Shown: positions 1 to 8,057, counted from the first letter of the stretch. The stretch is DNA of 64,000 nucleotides from Oscillospiraceae bacterium (GCA_022508885.1 JAFLUG010000001.1:1-64000); one strand, 5' to 3'. Notes: generated from the letters alone by a model not told the origin. Made by a program: numbers and translations.

Positions 1-14
1 AATTGCCCACCGGT

Positions 15-71
15 CTGACTTTGATGCGCAACGTAGGTCACGAAGCGACCAAAGTGAGCAATCAAAGTCAG
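15..71. repeat. Long imperfect hairpin ahead of the first gene
   Basis: Arms CTGACTTTGAT (15-25) and ATCAAAGTCAG (61-71) are perfect complements. They continue inward as TGCGCA/TGAGCA with one mismatch, and a terminal GGTC/GACC stem closes a 7-nt loop. No T-run follows directly, so it is not a standard terminator. It lies between an upstream gene outside the window and the carboxyltransferase gene, and may be an intercistronic processing or stability structure. The function is not known. Confidence 0.5.
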
Positions 72-105
72 GATTTTGAAATTCTATTGAAATAAGGAGA
101 TACTT

Positions 106-1509
106 ATGGCTAAACTGAAAATTACGGAAACCGTTCTCCGCGACGCGCACCAGAGCCTGATCGCCACGAGAATGTCAATGGACGATATGCGCCCTATCCT
201 GTCCACAATGGATAAGGTGGGATTTTATTCGGCAGAGTGCTGGGGCGGAGCTACGTTTGATTCCTGCATTCGTTTCTTAAACGAAGACCCGTGGGAGCGT
301 CTGAGAATACTCCGCAAGGAAATGCCGAACACCAAGCTTCAGATGCTGTTTCGTGGACAGAATATGCTCGGCTACCGTCACTACGCGGACGACCTGGTAG
401 AGTATTTCGTACAGAAATCTATCGCGAACGGAATCGACATAATCAGAATATTTGACGCGCTCAACGATATCAGAAACCTTGAGACTGCTATAAAGGCGGC
501 CAAAAAGGAGCAGGGACACGCTCAGGTTGCTATTTCGTACACAACGGGCGAGGTGTTCACTCACGAGTATTATGTGGATTACGCAAAGCGCATTGAAAGC
601 GCGGGCGCGGATTCCATCTGCATAAAGGATATGGCGGCGCTGCTTACTCCGTATGAGGCGGGCAGCCTCGTAAAGGATCTGAAGGCCGCTGTAAAGATAC
701 CCATTCAGCTTCATACCCATTACACGTCCGGTCTGGCTTCGATGTGCATTATCAAGGCTGTTGAGGCGGGAGTTGACGGTGTGGATACCGCGATGTCGCC
801 GCTGGCTCTCGGAACCTCGCACGCTCCGACCGAGTCGATAGTCGCGGCGTTTATGGGGACGGATTATGATACCGGTATCGACCTTGCCGCGCTCGGCGAA
901 ATTCGCGAGTATTTTATGAAACTGCGTAAAAAGTACATTGACAGCGGATTGCTTGACCCGTCGATGCTTGCTACAAATACAAAGGCTCTGCTTTACCAGG
1001 TGCCGGGCGGAATGCTCTCCAATCTGCTTTCTCAGCTCAAACAGGCAGGCAAGGCAGACCAGCTCGACGAGGTTTTGGCGGAAGTTCCCAACGTCCGCAA
1101 GGATTCGGGCTTCCCGCCGCTTGTTACGCCTACCTCGCAGATCGTCGGAACACAGGCTGTGTTCAATATAATCACGGGCGAGCGCTACAAGACCGTAACA
1201 AAGGAATTCAAGGGAATGGTAAAGGGCGAATACGGTAAAACGCCCGTTGAGATAGACCCCGAGTTCAGAAAGAAGATAATCGGCGCGGAAGAGCCTATCG
1301 ACTGCCGTCCCGCGGATTTGCTCAAGCCTGAGTTTGAGGCAATGAAGGAAGAAGCTAAGGAGTGGTGCGACGGGTCGTCGGTTGAGGATATCCTCACCTA
1401 CGCGATGTTCCCGAAGGTTGCACCCAAGTTCTTCGAGAACCGCCGCGACAAGCAGCTCGGAATCGACGCTGACCACGCGGACAAGACCAACAAAATTCAC
1501 CCCGTATAA
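106..1509 (+). CDS. oadA: Oxaloacetate decarboxylase alpha subunit-type carboxyltransferase (no biotinyl domain)
   Basis: The 467-residue protein has an HMGL-like TIM barrel at about residues 1-270 followed by the conserved PYC/OadA carboxyltransferase domain. Family motifs visible are RDAHQSL near the N terminus, ECWGGATFD, LFRGQN, FDALND, IKDMAALLTP and HTHYTSG (metal and substrate pocket). It should transfer a carboxyl group between oxaloacetate and carrier-bound biotin. It ends without the biotin-attachment domain (no MKM motif), so a separate biotin carrier protein is needed, probably encoded upstream outside the window together with the membrane beta subunit. AAGGAG stands 8 nt before the ATG. 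A strong terminator follows, so this is the last gene of its operon. A pyruvate carboxylase B-subunit role is the alternative. Confidence 0.85.
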   Translation: MAKLKITETVLRDAHQSLIATRMSMDDMRPILSTMDKVGFYSAECWGGATFDSCIRFLNEDPWERLRILRKEMPNTKLQMLFRGQNMLGYRHYADDLVEYFVQKSIANGIDIIRIFDALNDIRNLETAIKAAKKEQGHAQVAISYTTGEVFTHEYYVDYAKRIESAGADSICIKDMAALLTPYEAGSLVKDLKAAVKIPIQLHTHYTSGLASMCIIKAVEAGVDGVDTAMSPLALGTSHAPTESIVAAFMGTDYDTGIDLAALGEIREYFMKLRKKYIDSGLLDPSMLATNTKALLYQVPGGMLSNLLSQLKQAGKADQLDEVLAEVPNVRKDSGFPPLVTPTSQIVGTQAVFNIITGERYKTVTKEFKGMVKGEYGKTPVEIDPEFRKKIIGAEEPIDCRPADLLKPEFEAMKEEAKEWCDGSSVEDILTYAMFPKVAPKFFENRRDKQLGIDADHADKTNKIHPV

Positions 1510-1525
1510 AGATTTAAGAACAACG

Positions 1526-1559
1526 GATTTCGGAAGCGGCTTGCTTCCGAAATCTTTTT
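1526..1559 (+). terminator. Intrinsic terminator after oadA
   Basis: A perfect 12-bp stem GATTTCGGAAGC / GCTTCCGAAATC with a 5-nt loop is followed by five T. It lies 17 nt after the oadA stop. Confidence 0.9.
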
Positions 1560-1800
1560 GTATATCCAAATTTCCGCAGTTTAACCAAATATTTACGCAT
1601 TTTTCTTAAAATCGTCAGTTTGCACAAAAGAAAAGTTACAAATCAGTTACATTTGACGTTTGATTTTGATGAAATTTTAAGTAAAAAGTGAAAGTTTTGT
1701 GAAAATGCGATAAAAATACGCTTTTAAATGCTTGAACATGCAAAAGCATAATTTAAGTTATTAAGTAAAAAATATAGCAAAATCAACAATAATGATTTTT

Positions 1801-1814
1801 TGAAAACGTTTTCG
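1801..1814. promoter_or_regulatory. cre-like operator (CcpA/LacI family)
   Basis: TGAAAACGTTTTCG fits the catabolite-responsive element consensus TGWAANCGNTNWCA well and contains a perfect 12-bp palindrome with the central CG typical of LacI-family operators. It lies about 35 bp upstream of the -35 box of the sugar ABC operon. A role in carbon-source control is inferred from site and context only. The rest of the 475-nt gap (1510-1984) is A/T-rich and holds the terminator, this site, the promoter and a second operator. Confidence 0.55.
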
Positions 1815-1847
1815 GCTGTGCAAAGGAAAAAATTTGCAAAAAAACAC

Positions 1848-1876
1848 TTGCAAATCTAAATAAAATATGTTAAACT
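1848..1876 (+). promoter_or_regulatory. Sigma-A promoter of the sugar ABC operon
   Basis: TTGCAA (1848-1853), 17 nt, TAAACT (1871-1876). It is a moderate match to consensus, and the region upstream is A-rich. Confidence 0.55.
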
Positions 1877-1883
1877 AACAATG

Positions 1884-1897
1884 TAAACGAGCGTTTA
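1884..1897. promoter_or_regulatory. Inverted-repeat operator candidate downstream of the -10 box
   Basis: TAAACG-AG-CGTTTA is a perfect 6+6 inverted repeat placed right after the predicted -10 box, where a bound repressor would block initiation. The arms resemble LacI-family half-sites. No regulator gene is adjacent, so the regulator is unknown. Confidence 0.45.
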
Positions 1898-1984
1898 ATT
1901 AAGTATTAAAGTTAGGCTCGGATCGCCCACGGCGCGCTCATTCGGAACGCGCGGCGAGGCTACAACATTTAGGAGGAAAAACCA

Positions 1985-3283
1985 ATGAAGAAAAGAATAT
2001 TTGCAGGAGTTATGGCTTCTGCGGCTGCTTTGACAGCAGTTTCCCTCACCGGCTGCGACAGCGCGGCTTCGCCTGAGGAAACACTCACCATTATGTCTTG
2101 GTCCGGTAACTCGGACACTCAGGTAATGATTGACTTTTTCTGCGAGCAGACAGGTACTGATAAGTCACTCGTTAAGTGGGCTCAGGTAGGTACCGACGGC
2201 GCAGGTGCGCGTGATGGCTACGGCACATACCTCGACGGCTCTCAGGACGGCGACATCATCATCTGCGACGCTGAGTGGGCTCCCAACTATATCAACTCCA
2301 ACTACACCGTTGATCTTTCCGAGATCGGCATTTCCAAGGGCAACTACCCCAACGCTTACGCTTATACTCTTGCTCTCGGCACAAGCGATGACGGCAAGTT
2401 CAAGGGCGCTACCTTCCAGGCTACTCCCGGCGGATTTGTTTACAATGTAAAGACCGCTGAAGAGAAGCTCGGCGTTAAGTCCGCAGCTGAGATGCAGGCT
2501 ATGGTTTCCGACTGGAACAAGTTTGAAGAGACTGCCGCTACTCTCGCTGCTCAGGGCGTTGCTATCTGCGCTACAGAGGGCGGTCTCTGGCAGATCATGC
2601 AGTGCCAGAGAGATTCTCAGTGGGTTGTTGATGGCAAGCTCGTAGTTGACTCCTTCGCTACCGACTTTATCCAGAAGGCTAAGGATTATGTTGATAAGGG
2701 CTATCTCACCAAGGAAGAGCAGTGGACTGACGCTTGGTATGCTACCATTCAGAACGGTCAGGCTCTCGGCGACTTCGCGCCTACTTGGGGTCTTACAAAC
2801 GTTGGCGGCGGTTCTATCGCTGAGAACTTCGCAGGCGGTAAGGACGTTGAGGGTACGCTCGGCTTCTGCGCAGGTCCTGCTGCATGGTTCTGGGGTGGCT
2901 CTTATATGTGCGTAACCAACAAGTGCAACACCAACGACCTCGCTAAGCTCTGGATGGAGACCTTCACCATCAACGCTGACTCCATGGAAGCTTATGCAAG
3001 AAAGACCGGCGACTTCGTAAACCACCAGACTGTTATGGAGAAGCTTTCTAAGGATACAAGCCTTACAAACAAGCTCTTCCAGGGCGGCGCTCACCAGTTC
3101 CCCGTTCTCTTCAGCAGCGCTTCCAATATCAACCTTTCTGCTACAAAGTATGACTCTGTAATCAAGAACGCGTTCAACCAGGCTGTTCAGGGCTACGCTA
3201 TCAAGGGCGAGACCTCCAGTGTAGAAGCTGCTGTTGAGGCGTTTAAGAACGAGGTTGGTAAGACCTACGCTGACATCGTTTGA
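1985..3283 (+). CDS. Sugar ABC transporter solute-binding lipoprotein
   Basis: The 432-residue protein has a lipoprotein signal (K-rich start, hydrophobic core, lipobox LTGC with Cys at about residue 24), so it should be anchored to the outer face of the membrane. The mature part looks like a family 1 extracellular binding protein of carbohydrate ABC importers (EETLTIMSWSGN start, later motifs such as EGGLW and QFPVLFSSAS). It is followed by two MalF/MalG-type permeases. The substrate cannot be read from the sequence. AGGAGG lies just before the ATG. Codon use is strongly biased (GCT, AAG, CTC), which suggests high expression. Confidence 0.9.
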   Translation: MKKRIFAGVMASAAALTAVSLTGCDSAASPEETLTIMSWSGNSDTQVMIDFFCEQTGTDKSLVKWAQVGTDGAGARDGYGTYLDGSQDGDIIICDAEWAPNYINSNYTVDLSEIGISKGNYPNAYAYTLALGTSDDGKFKGATFQATPGGFVYNVKTAEEKLGVKSAAEMQAMVSDWNKFEETAATLAAQGVAICATEGGLWQIMQCQRDSQWVVDGKLVVDSFATDFIQKAKDYVDKGYLTKEEQWTDAWYATIQNGQALGDFAPTWGLTNVGGGSIAENFAGGKDVEGTLGFCAGPAAWFWGGSYMCVTNKCNTNDLAKLWMETFTINADSMEAYARKTGDFVNHQTVMEKLSKDTSLTNKLFQGGAHQFPVLFSSASNINLSATKYDSVIKNAFNQAVQGYAIKGETSSVEAAVEAFKNEVGKTYADIV

Positions 3284-3320
3284 TTGTCTGCTTAGGCTGA
3301 CCTGAAAAAATAGGTTTTTG

Positions 3321-3369
3321 CAATATACGCTTGCGGGAGAGATCCCGCAGGCAGTATATTGATTTTTTT
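3321..3369 (+). terminator. Intercistronic hairpin/attenuator between binding protein and permeases
   Basis: A long stem (AATATAC, then GCTTGCGGGA pairing with TCCCGCAGGC and GTATATT) with a GAGA loop is followed by T7 at 3363-3369. It probably ends part of the transcripts after the binding-protein gene or protects their 3' end. That would give an excess of binding protein over permease, as is usual in such operons. Confidence 0.7.
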
Positions 3370-3415
3370 AACAAAAAAATATATACCAAAAAAAATTAAC
3401 AGAAGGGGTGTTTTT

Positions 3416-4402
3416 ATGGCAAATGCGACGACAAAGCCGCGCAAGATGATAAGCTATGCCAAATACGGGTATATCTTCATCGCGCCGTTCTTTATCATTT
3501 ACGCATTGTTTATGTTTTATCCTTTGATAAACACCGTCAGACTAAGCTTTTTCGGAAACGCCGGAAACGAAGCCGCAAACCTCGATACGTTTGTCGGTCT
3601 TCAGAACTACCAGTACATCCTGTTCGGCGGAGATTCTGTCTTTGCACAGCAGAATCATGAAACGTTTTTAACGTCGTTTGGAAACACGCTTATCCTCTGG
3701 GTAGGAAACTTCGTTGTTCAGATAGTGCTTTCGCTGTTGTTGGCGGTATGGTTTTCGGATGTGAGAATTAAAACTCCCGGCACGGGCTTTTTCAAGGTAA
3801 TTATGTACCTGCCTAATATCATCATGGCGGCGTCCGTTGCGGGTATCTTCCTCATGATATTCAACGACAGCCAGTACGGCGCGATAAACTCTATCCTTTT
3901 AAACGCCGGACTTATCCAGGAGCCGATACTGTTTGTATCGGATGTGTGGTCTTCGCGAATAATCGTAATGCTTATTCAGACGTGGATGTGGTTTGGAAAC
4001 ACGATGCTGCTGCTTATGTCGGGTATCTTCGGCATAGACCCCTCTATCTACGAGGCGGCGGCTATCGACGGCTCGAGCGGACCGAACACGTTTTTCAGAA
4101 TAACCCTTCCCATACTTAAGCCCATCTTCTTCTACGTTGTAATTACGTCGCTCATCGGCGGTCTGCAGATGTTCGATATTCCGTACATGCTGCACAACGG
4201 AAACGCGCTGAATGTAAACAACTCGCTGAGAACCGTAGCGGTATTCGTTTACGAGAAGTTTACCATCGGCGGTATAAAGAACTACGGACTTTCCGCGGCG
4301 GCTTCGGTTATACTGTTTATAATCACGGTCGTTCTCGGTATGCTTATCAACAAGTTCAATACCGATTCTACCGCGCCGAAGAAGAAACGTAAAAAAGGTT
4401 GA
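3416..4402 (+). CDS. Sugar ABC transporter permease, MalF/UgpA type
   Basis: The protein has 328 residues with about six membrane segments. The cytoplasmic EAA loop that contacts the ATPase is clear: EAAAIDGSSGPNTFF followed by LPILKP. The start was set at the ATG at 3416 because AGAAGGGG lies 6 nt before it; an in-frame start 57 nt upstream has no ribosome site and falls in the attenuator T-run. It forms the inner-membrane channel together with the next gene. No ATP-binding subunit is encoded nearby, so a shared MsmK-like ATPase elsewhere is inferred. Confidence 0.9.
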   Translation: MANATTKPRKMISYAKYGYIFIAPFFIIYALFMFYPLINTVRLSFFGNAGNEAANLDTFVGLQNYQYILFGGDSVFAQQNHETFLTSFGNTLILWVGNFVVQIVLSLLLAVWFSDVRIKTPGTGFFKVIMYLPNIIMAASVAGIFLMIFNDSQYGAINSILLNAGLIQEPILFVSDVWSSRIIVMLIQTWMWFGNTMLLLMSGIFGIDPSIYEAAAIDGSSGPNTFFRITLPILKPIFFYVVITSLIGGLQMFDIPYMLHNGNALNVNNSLRTVAVFVYEKFTIGGIKNYGLSAAASVILFIITVVLGMLINKFNTDSTAPKKKRKKG

Positions 4403-4417
4403 AAGGAGTGAGGTATT

Positions 4418-5326
4418 ATGGCAGATTCTTACAATCAGTCGAATAAGGCGTACAGAAGAAGCCTGATGACCCACTCTATCATCAGACTTATAGTATGCAT
4501 TCTTCTTACGATAATTTGCTTGTTCCCGCTTTATGTTATCATAAGCAACGCCACGAGAGGACACGATGAGATCATCAACGGCGGTATCGCGTTCTTTGGC
4601 GGCAGCCTTATCAAGAATATCGAGACGATAAACGACCCGTCTATCTTCGCGGGCTTCTTCGTAAACCAGTTCAGACTCTGGGACGGTTACAGAAACAGCC
4701 TGATCGTAGCCGGTCTGTCGACGATTTTCACGGTGTTCTTTTCGGGTATGACCGCATACGGACTTGTAGTTTATGACTTTAAAGGAAAAGGCTTTTTCAC
4801 AAACTTTATTCTCGCGGTCATGATGGTTCCTATGCAGGTCGTTTCTACAGGTTTCCTGCAGTTCATGTTCCAGTTGAACCTCGTCGGCGGTCCTTCGGCG
4901 TACATCGCGCTTATTCTTCCGTCGATAGCGGCTCCCGCTGTTGTATTCTATATGCTTCAGTACATGAGAAGCTCGTTCCCGCTCGAGATCGTTGAGGCGG
5001 CTCGTATCGACGGCTGTGGAGAGTTCAGAACGTTTATGCAGATAGCGCTTCCGATATTCAAGCCCGCGTTTGCTGTACAGGCTATCTTCGCTTTCGTTAC
5101 AAGCTGGAACAACTACTATACGCCTTCGATGCTGCTCGGCTCTGCCGAAAGCAGTCTCAAGACCATTCCGATGATGGTTCAGGCAGTGCTGCTGGCTGAT
5201 AAGCTCAGCGACAACGGCGCGAAGTATCTCGTAATCACGCTCTCCATCCTGCCGGTTATCATTATTTATCTGGTACTTTCGAAGTTTATCGTAAAGGGTG
5301 TTGCTCTCGGAGCGGTCAAGGGATAA
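4418..5326 (+). CDS. Sugar ABC transporter permease, MalG/UgpE type
   Basis: This 302-residue membrane protein has about six transmembrane segments and the EAA motif EAARIDGCGEFRTF followed by LPIFKP near residue 200. It begins 15 nt after the first permease, with AAGGAGTGAGG as ribosome site. It pairs with the MalF-type subunit in carbohydrate import. It is the last gene of the operon; a hairpin (5361-5384) and a 105-nt structured element follow. Confidence 0.9.
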   Translation: MADSYNQSNKAYRRSLMTHSIIRLIVCILLTIICLFPLYVIISNATRGHDEIINGGIAFFGGSLIKNIETINDPSIFAGFFVNQFRLWDGYRNSLIVAGLSTIFTVFFSGMTAYGLVVYDFKGKGFFTNFILAVMMVPMQVVSTGFLQFMFQLNLVGGPSAYIALILPSIAAPAVVFYMLQYMRSSFPLEIVEAARIDGCGEFRTFMQIALPIFKPAFAVQAIFAFVTSWNNYYTPSMLLGSAESSLKTIPMMVQAVLLADKLSDNGAKYLVITLSILPVIIIYLVLSKFIVKGVALGAVKG

Positions 5327-5360
5327 TTCATCTGACCCCTAAGTTAAATAACAAATTAAG

Positions 5361-5384
5361 GACCGACGTCAGCAATGGCGTCGG
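5361..5384 (+). terminator. Hairpin after the permease operon
   Basis: ACCGACGTC / GGCGTCGGT (one G-U pair) closes a 6-nt loop. No T-run follows directly. It abuts the 105-nt element, whose downstream end does carry a T6 run (5501-5506), so termination may occur there instead. Confidence 0.45.
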
Positions 5385-5386
5385 TT

Positions 5387-5491
5387 CAGACTGTATATAA
5401 AGCCCCATCTGTGTCGTCATCGCCGCTGCGGCAGGCACAAAGCCTAGCCGCAGCGGCGCTTCCTAGCATCTGGGACTTTCTCTACAGTCTG
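5387..5491 (+). repeat. 105-nt long-hairpin element, copy 1
   Basis: Outer arms are CAGACTGTA (5387-5395) and TACAGTCTG (5483-5491). Second arms are AAAGCCCCA and TGGGACTTT. A perfect inner stem GCCGCTGCGGC / GCCGCAGCGGC continues into AGGC/GCCT around an ACAAA-type loop. A second element of exactly 105 nt with the same outer arms and layout but a different inner stem lies at 15909-16013 in the opposite orientation. No protein-coding content. It may be a small mobile repeat or a structured RNA at operon ends. Confidence 0.7.
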
Positions 5492-5592
5492 GAATTGAAC
5501 TTTTTTACAAGCTGAACCAATGTCAGTAATGGTATAGTGACATTACAAAAGGTAATTTAAAAGTTGTATTTAACAATTTGTAGTTAATTGAG

Positions 5593-5625
5593 ATAACAAA
5601 ATCGGGCTGCGGAATGACAGCCCGA
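5593..5625 (-). terminator. Terminator of the reverse rubrerythrin gene
   Basis: On the minus strand CGGGCTG / CAGCCCG forms a stem with an 8-nt loop, followed by ATTTTGTT. It lies just after the stop codon at 5639. Confidence 0.75.
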
Positions 5626-5638
5626 AACCTTTATGTAA

Positions 5639-6184
5639 TTACTTGAAGTATCTGTTAAGCAGACCCTCGAAAGCCTTTCCGTGACGCGCCTCGTCCTTTG
5701 CCATCTCGTGAACGGTGTCGTGGATAGCGTCAAGATTGAGCTCCTTTGCCTTCTTCGCAAGGTCAAGCTTTCCTTGAGTTGCGCCGTGCTCAGCGTCAAC
5801 GCGCTTTTTGAGGTTCTCCTTTGTAGAAGCGGAAACAACCTCGCCGAGCATCTCCGCAAACTTCGCAGCGTGCTCTGCTTCTTCCCACGCAGCCTTTTCA
5901 TAGTAAAGTCCAACCTCCGGATAGCCCTCTCTGTGAGCGGCTCTTGCCATAGCGAGGTACATACCTACCTCTGTGCATTCGCCCATGAAGTTAGCGCGGA
6001 GACCTTCTACGATCTCAGCGGGAACACCGTCGATAATTCCGATCTCGTGCTCGCAAGCGAAAACAAGCTTCTCTCCTTCCTCCACAGCCTTAAACTTGCT
6101 TCCGGGAACGCCGCACTGGGGGCACTTTTCGGGTGCGGAATCGCCGATATGAACGTATCCGCATACAGGACAAACATATTTCAT
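5639..6184 (-). CDS. Reverse rubrerythrin (rubredoxin-first NADH peroxidase component)
   Basis: The 181-residue protein starts with a rubredoxin-type Fe(SCys)4 domain (CPVC near residue 5, CPQC near residue 21), followed by a four-helix ferritin-like diiron domain with [11 protein letters not shown] and [13 protein letters not shown]. The domain order is reversed from classical rubrerythrin; this class reduces H2O2 and O2 in clostridia. Cytoplasmic. A perfect AGGAGG is 9 nt before the ATG. Monocistronic, with its own promoter and terminator. The role is oxidative-stress defence in an anaerobe. Confidence 0.9.
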   Translation of the reverse strand: MKYVCPVCGYVHIGDSAPEKCPQCGVPGSKFKAVEEGEKLVFACEHEIGIIDGVPAEIVEGLRANFMGECTEVGMYLAMARAAHREGYPEVGLYYEKAAWEEAEHAAKFAEMLGEVVSASTKENLKKRVDAEHGATQGKLDLAKKAKELNLDAIHDTVHEMAKDEARHGKAFEGLLNRYFK

Positions 6185-6222
6185 AGTAAAAACCTCCTGA
6201 AATTTAAAATTTTAACAATATA

Positions 6223-6251
6223 ATTCTATCACACTAACCTCAATTTGTCAA
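6223..6251 (-). promoter_or_regulatory. Sigma-A promoter of reverse rubrerythrin
   Basis: On the minus strand TTGACA, 17 nt, TAGAAT; about 40 nt ahead of the start codon. No PerR box was recognised with confidence. Confidence 0.75.
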
Positions 6252-6340
6252 GAGCCTTTCAGTCAGTTGAAAGTGAAATTTAGCCGACTTATGGTTTTTA
6301 CTTCAATTAAATCAATGCGTTTTCCGAGCAAATTATTTTT

Positions 6341-6361
6341 TACTATCAACTGTCAATTTCA
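6341..6361. repeat. Heptanucleotide repeat tract
   Basis: TACTATC-AACTGTC-AATTTCA: three 7-nt units of the drifting TNNACAG-type repeat (read on the other strand) that recurs between genes in this window. Confidence 0.4.
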
Positions 6362-6370
6362 AAAAAGCTA

Positions 6371-6399
6371 TTGATTTTTTCTGAATATTGTGGTACAAT
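6371..6399 (+). promoter_or_regulatory. Sigma-A promoter of the diguanylate cyclase gene
   Basis: TTGATT, 17 nt, TACAAT; about 60 nt ahead of the chosen start. Confidence 0.7.
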
Positions 6400-6457
6400 T
6401 ACATAATATAACTATGTATATTGTGGAATGTAAAACATAGGGGAAGTGATTCGGGTA

Positions 6458-7579
6458 ATGTTTAAGTTTGACGCGTCCAAACTGTCGGTTGATAATAAAT
6501 TCAAAATTATTTGTGTCAGCTGCGTGTTGATGCATCTTACATATCTGATAGAGTTTTTCCTTTTCGGCTTTTATTTAATGGGGTACTTCAATATATTCAG
6601 CATAGCCTTTTATGTCATCTGCTCGTTGGATTGTCAGAGGGGAACAGTCGGAAAGCACGCGAATAAATGGATAAACGCTATTTTTGTGGAAATAATAGCT
6701 CATGCTTTTTTGTGTACGGTTATTCAGGGAATTGAGATCGGCTTTTTTGTAAACTTCCTGCTGATAATTCCCGTGGCGTCATATTGCCTGTTTTTCTATG
6801 AGGACAGAAACAGGTTTTTCAAAAGGCTGATTATGTTTTCGATCATTGCGGCGGCTGTTCTTACCGCAAGCGTAGTGTTTACATATAATTATGTTTCGGT
6901 TTACCATCTGCTTGGTGTTCATGAGGTAGACGATTTTGAAACCGGAGTGATGAGAACCGTAAACATCTTCTACGCAATGGCGGCGCTGTGCGCTTTTTCC
7001 CTGATGTTTTTCGTAGAAGTATTCGCGCTTATCCGACAGCTTAATGAAAAGAATGATGAGCTGATATACATAGCCGAGCATGACTCGCTTACGGGTCTTT
7101 TCAATCGCCATGCTTTATGGAGCTATTTTGACAGTCTCTCGAAAAAAGAGGAGAGCTTCTGCGTTATTTTAGGAGATATCGATGACTTTAAAAAGGTCAA
7201 CGACACATACGGACACGACTGCGGAGATGTAGTTCTGAAAAATGTTGCTAAGATAATTCTCGATGAGGTTGGCGAGGGCGATCTGGCGGTTCGCTGGGGC
7301 GGAGAAGAAATGCTCATGATTTTGCTCGGCGACAGAAGCGAGTGCCTGTCCCGTGCTGAAAGAGTAAGAACACGGATAAACGAGCTGAAGATCGTTCACG
7401 AGGGTGAAAACGTAAAGGTCAGCATGACGCTTGGACTGGTAGACCATACCGAGCTTGAAAATCACATGGAAACAGGAAAAGCGGTTCATTCCTCTACATA
7501 TATGGATTCGCTTATCTCAATCGCCGACAAGCGTCTTTACGACGGTAAAAACAGCGGCAAAAACAAGGTTGTCGCATAA
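6458..7579 (+). CDS. Membrane-bound diguanylate cyclase (GGDEF)
   Basis: The 373-residue protein has about six hydrophobic segments in its first 200 residues and a C-terminal GGDEF domain (HDSLTGLFNRHAL start, DIDDFKKVNDTYGHDCGD, active-site RWGGEEM at residues 281-285). Met replaces the usual Phe after GGEE, a tolerated position. The allosteric RxxD site five residues upstream reads GEGD, so product inhibition through it is probably lost. It should make c-di-GMP at the membrane in response to an unknown signal. I placed the start at ATG 6458 after AGGGGA; a GTG 12 nt upstream is abutted by the ribosome site and so is less likely. Confidence 0.88.
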   Translation: MFKFDASKLSVDNKFKIICVSCVLMHLTYLIEFFLFGFYLMGYFNIFSIAFYVICSLDCQRGTVGKHANKWINAIFVEIIAHAFLCTVIQGIEIGFFVNFLLIIPVASYCLFFYEDRNRFFKRLIMFSIIAAAVLTASVVFTYNYVSVYHLLGVHEVDDFETGVMRTVNIFYAMAALCAFSLMFFVEVFALIRQLNEKNDELIYIAEHDSLTGLFNRHALWSYFDSLSKKEESFCVILGDIDDFKKVNDTYGHDCGDVVLKNVAKIILDEVGEGDLAVRWGGEEMLMILLGDRSECLSRAERVRTRINELKIVHEGENVKVSMTLGLVDHTELENHMETGKAVHSSTYMDSLISIADKRLYDGKNSGKNKVVA

Positions 7580-7635
7580 ATTTACCTTCGGAATGCCTGT
7601 ACAAAATTTTCAATGAAAATTGTATAATTTGCCGA

Positions 7636-7664
7636 TTGACTTATACAAGATATTGTGTTATACT
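7636..7664 (+). promoter_or_regulatory. Sigma-A promoter of the NrdD-like gene
   Basis: TTGACT, 17 nt, TATACT. The two NrdR-like boxes follow immediately downstream, placing them over the transcription start and the leader. Confidence 0.8.
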
Positions 7665-7673
7665 TTAAGTGCG

Positions 7674-7719
7674 CCCAAAATATTGGGAAACAAAAATAAT
7701 AGTTGCCCAAAATATTGAG
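7674..7719. promoter_or_regulatory. Tandem NrdR-like operator boxes
   Basis: CCCAAAATATTGGG (7674-7687) and CCCAAAATATTGAG (7706-7719) are near-palindromes 32 bp apart, about three helical turns. NrdR, the ribonucleotide reductase repressor, binds exactly such paired AT-centred palindromes at 31-32 bp phasing. The arms (CCCAA rather than ACACWA) differ from the common consensus, so the assignment rests on phasing, symmetry and the NrdD-like product. Confidence 0.6.
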
Positions 7720-7761
7720 CGGAAAATATAACCGAAATTTTGAATAAGGGGAATGAAAAAT

Positions 7762-8031
7762 ATGATCGACATTAACGTAATCGGCGGAAAGCTTTCAGAG
7801 GCAGAGGTTCAGTATTATATCAGCGAGGCGGAGGAAAAATATCCCGAAAAGAATCTGCGCGCGATAGAGCTTGAGGTTGATGGAAATTATGTAAACGCAA
7901 AGTACAGCTTTGCGGACGTTCCCTTTCAGCGTATCCGCAGAATAACGGGATATCTTGTAGGTACTCTCGACCGCTTTAACAACGCCAAGCGCGCCGAGGA
8001 AAGATCGCGCGTAAAGCACGAGGTTATGTGA
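7762..8031 (+). CDS. Small NrdD-like protein (anaerobic ribonucleotide reductase-associated)
   Basis: The 89-residue protein ends in RRITGYLVGTLDRFNNAKRA followed by EERSRVKHE, which closely resembles the C-terminal tail of anaerobic ribonucleoside-triphosphate reductase (GYL...RWN.GKRAEF.DRVKH) but lacks the zinc-binding Cys pairs. Small proteins of this kind are often annotated as anaerobic reductase in Clostridia; their own function is not established. The start at 7762 has AAGGGG 10 nt upstream, while the in-frame ATG at 7753 is too close to it. The tandem NrdR-like boxes support a link to deoxynucleotide supply. It stands alone, with no nrdD or nrdG beside it. Confidence 0.6.
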   Translation: MIDINVIGGKLSEAEVQYYISEAEEKYPEKNLRAIELEVDGNYVNAKYSFADVPFQRIRRITGYLVGTLDRFNNAKRAEERSRVKHEVM

Positions 8032-8057
8032 AGATTTCACACTTGATCAGAATTTTA

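Noticed and set aside
1-105. 3' end of an upstream coding gene
   Set aside because: The first 105 nt are occupied by a hairpin and the oadA ribosome site; no frame continues with recognisable coding content.
5387-5491. Integron attC site
   Set aside because: Length and hairpin form are similar, but the RYYYAAC/GTTRRRY ends are absent and no integrase is near.
6446-6457. GTG at 6446 as start of the diguanylate cyclase
   Set aside because: The ribosome-binding sequence abuts it, leaving no spacing; the ATG at 6458 is the better choice.
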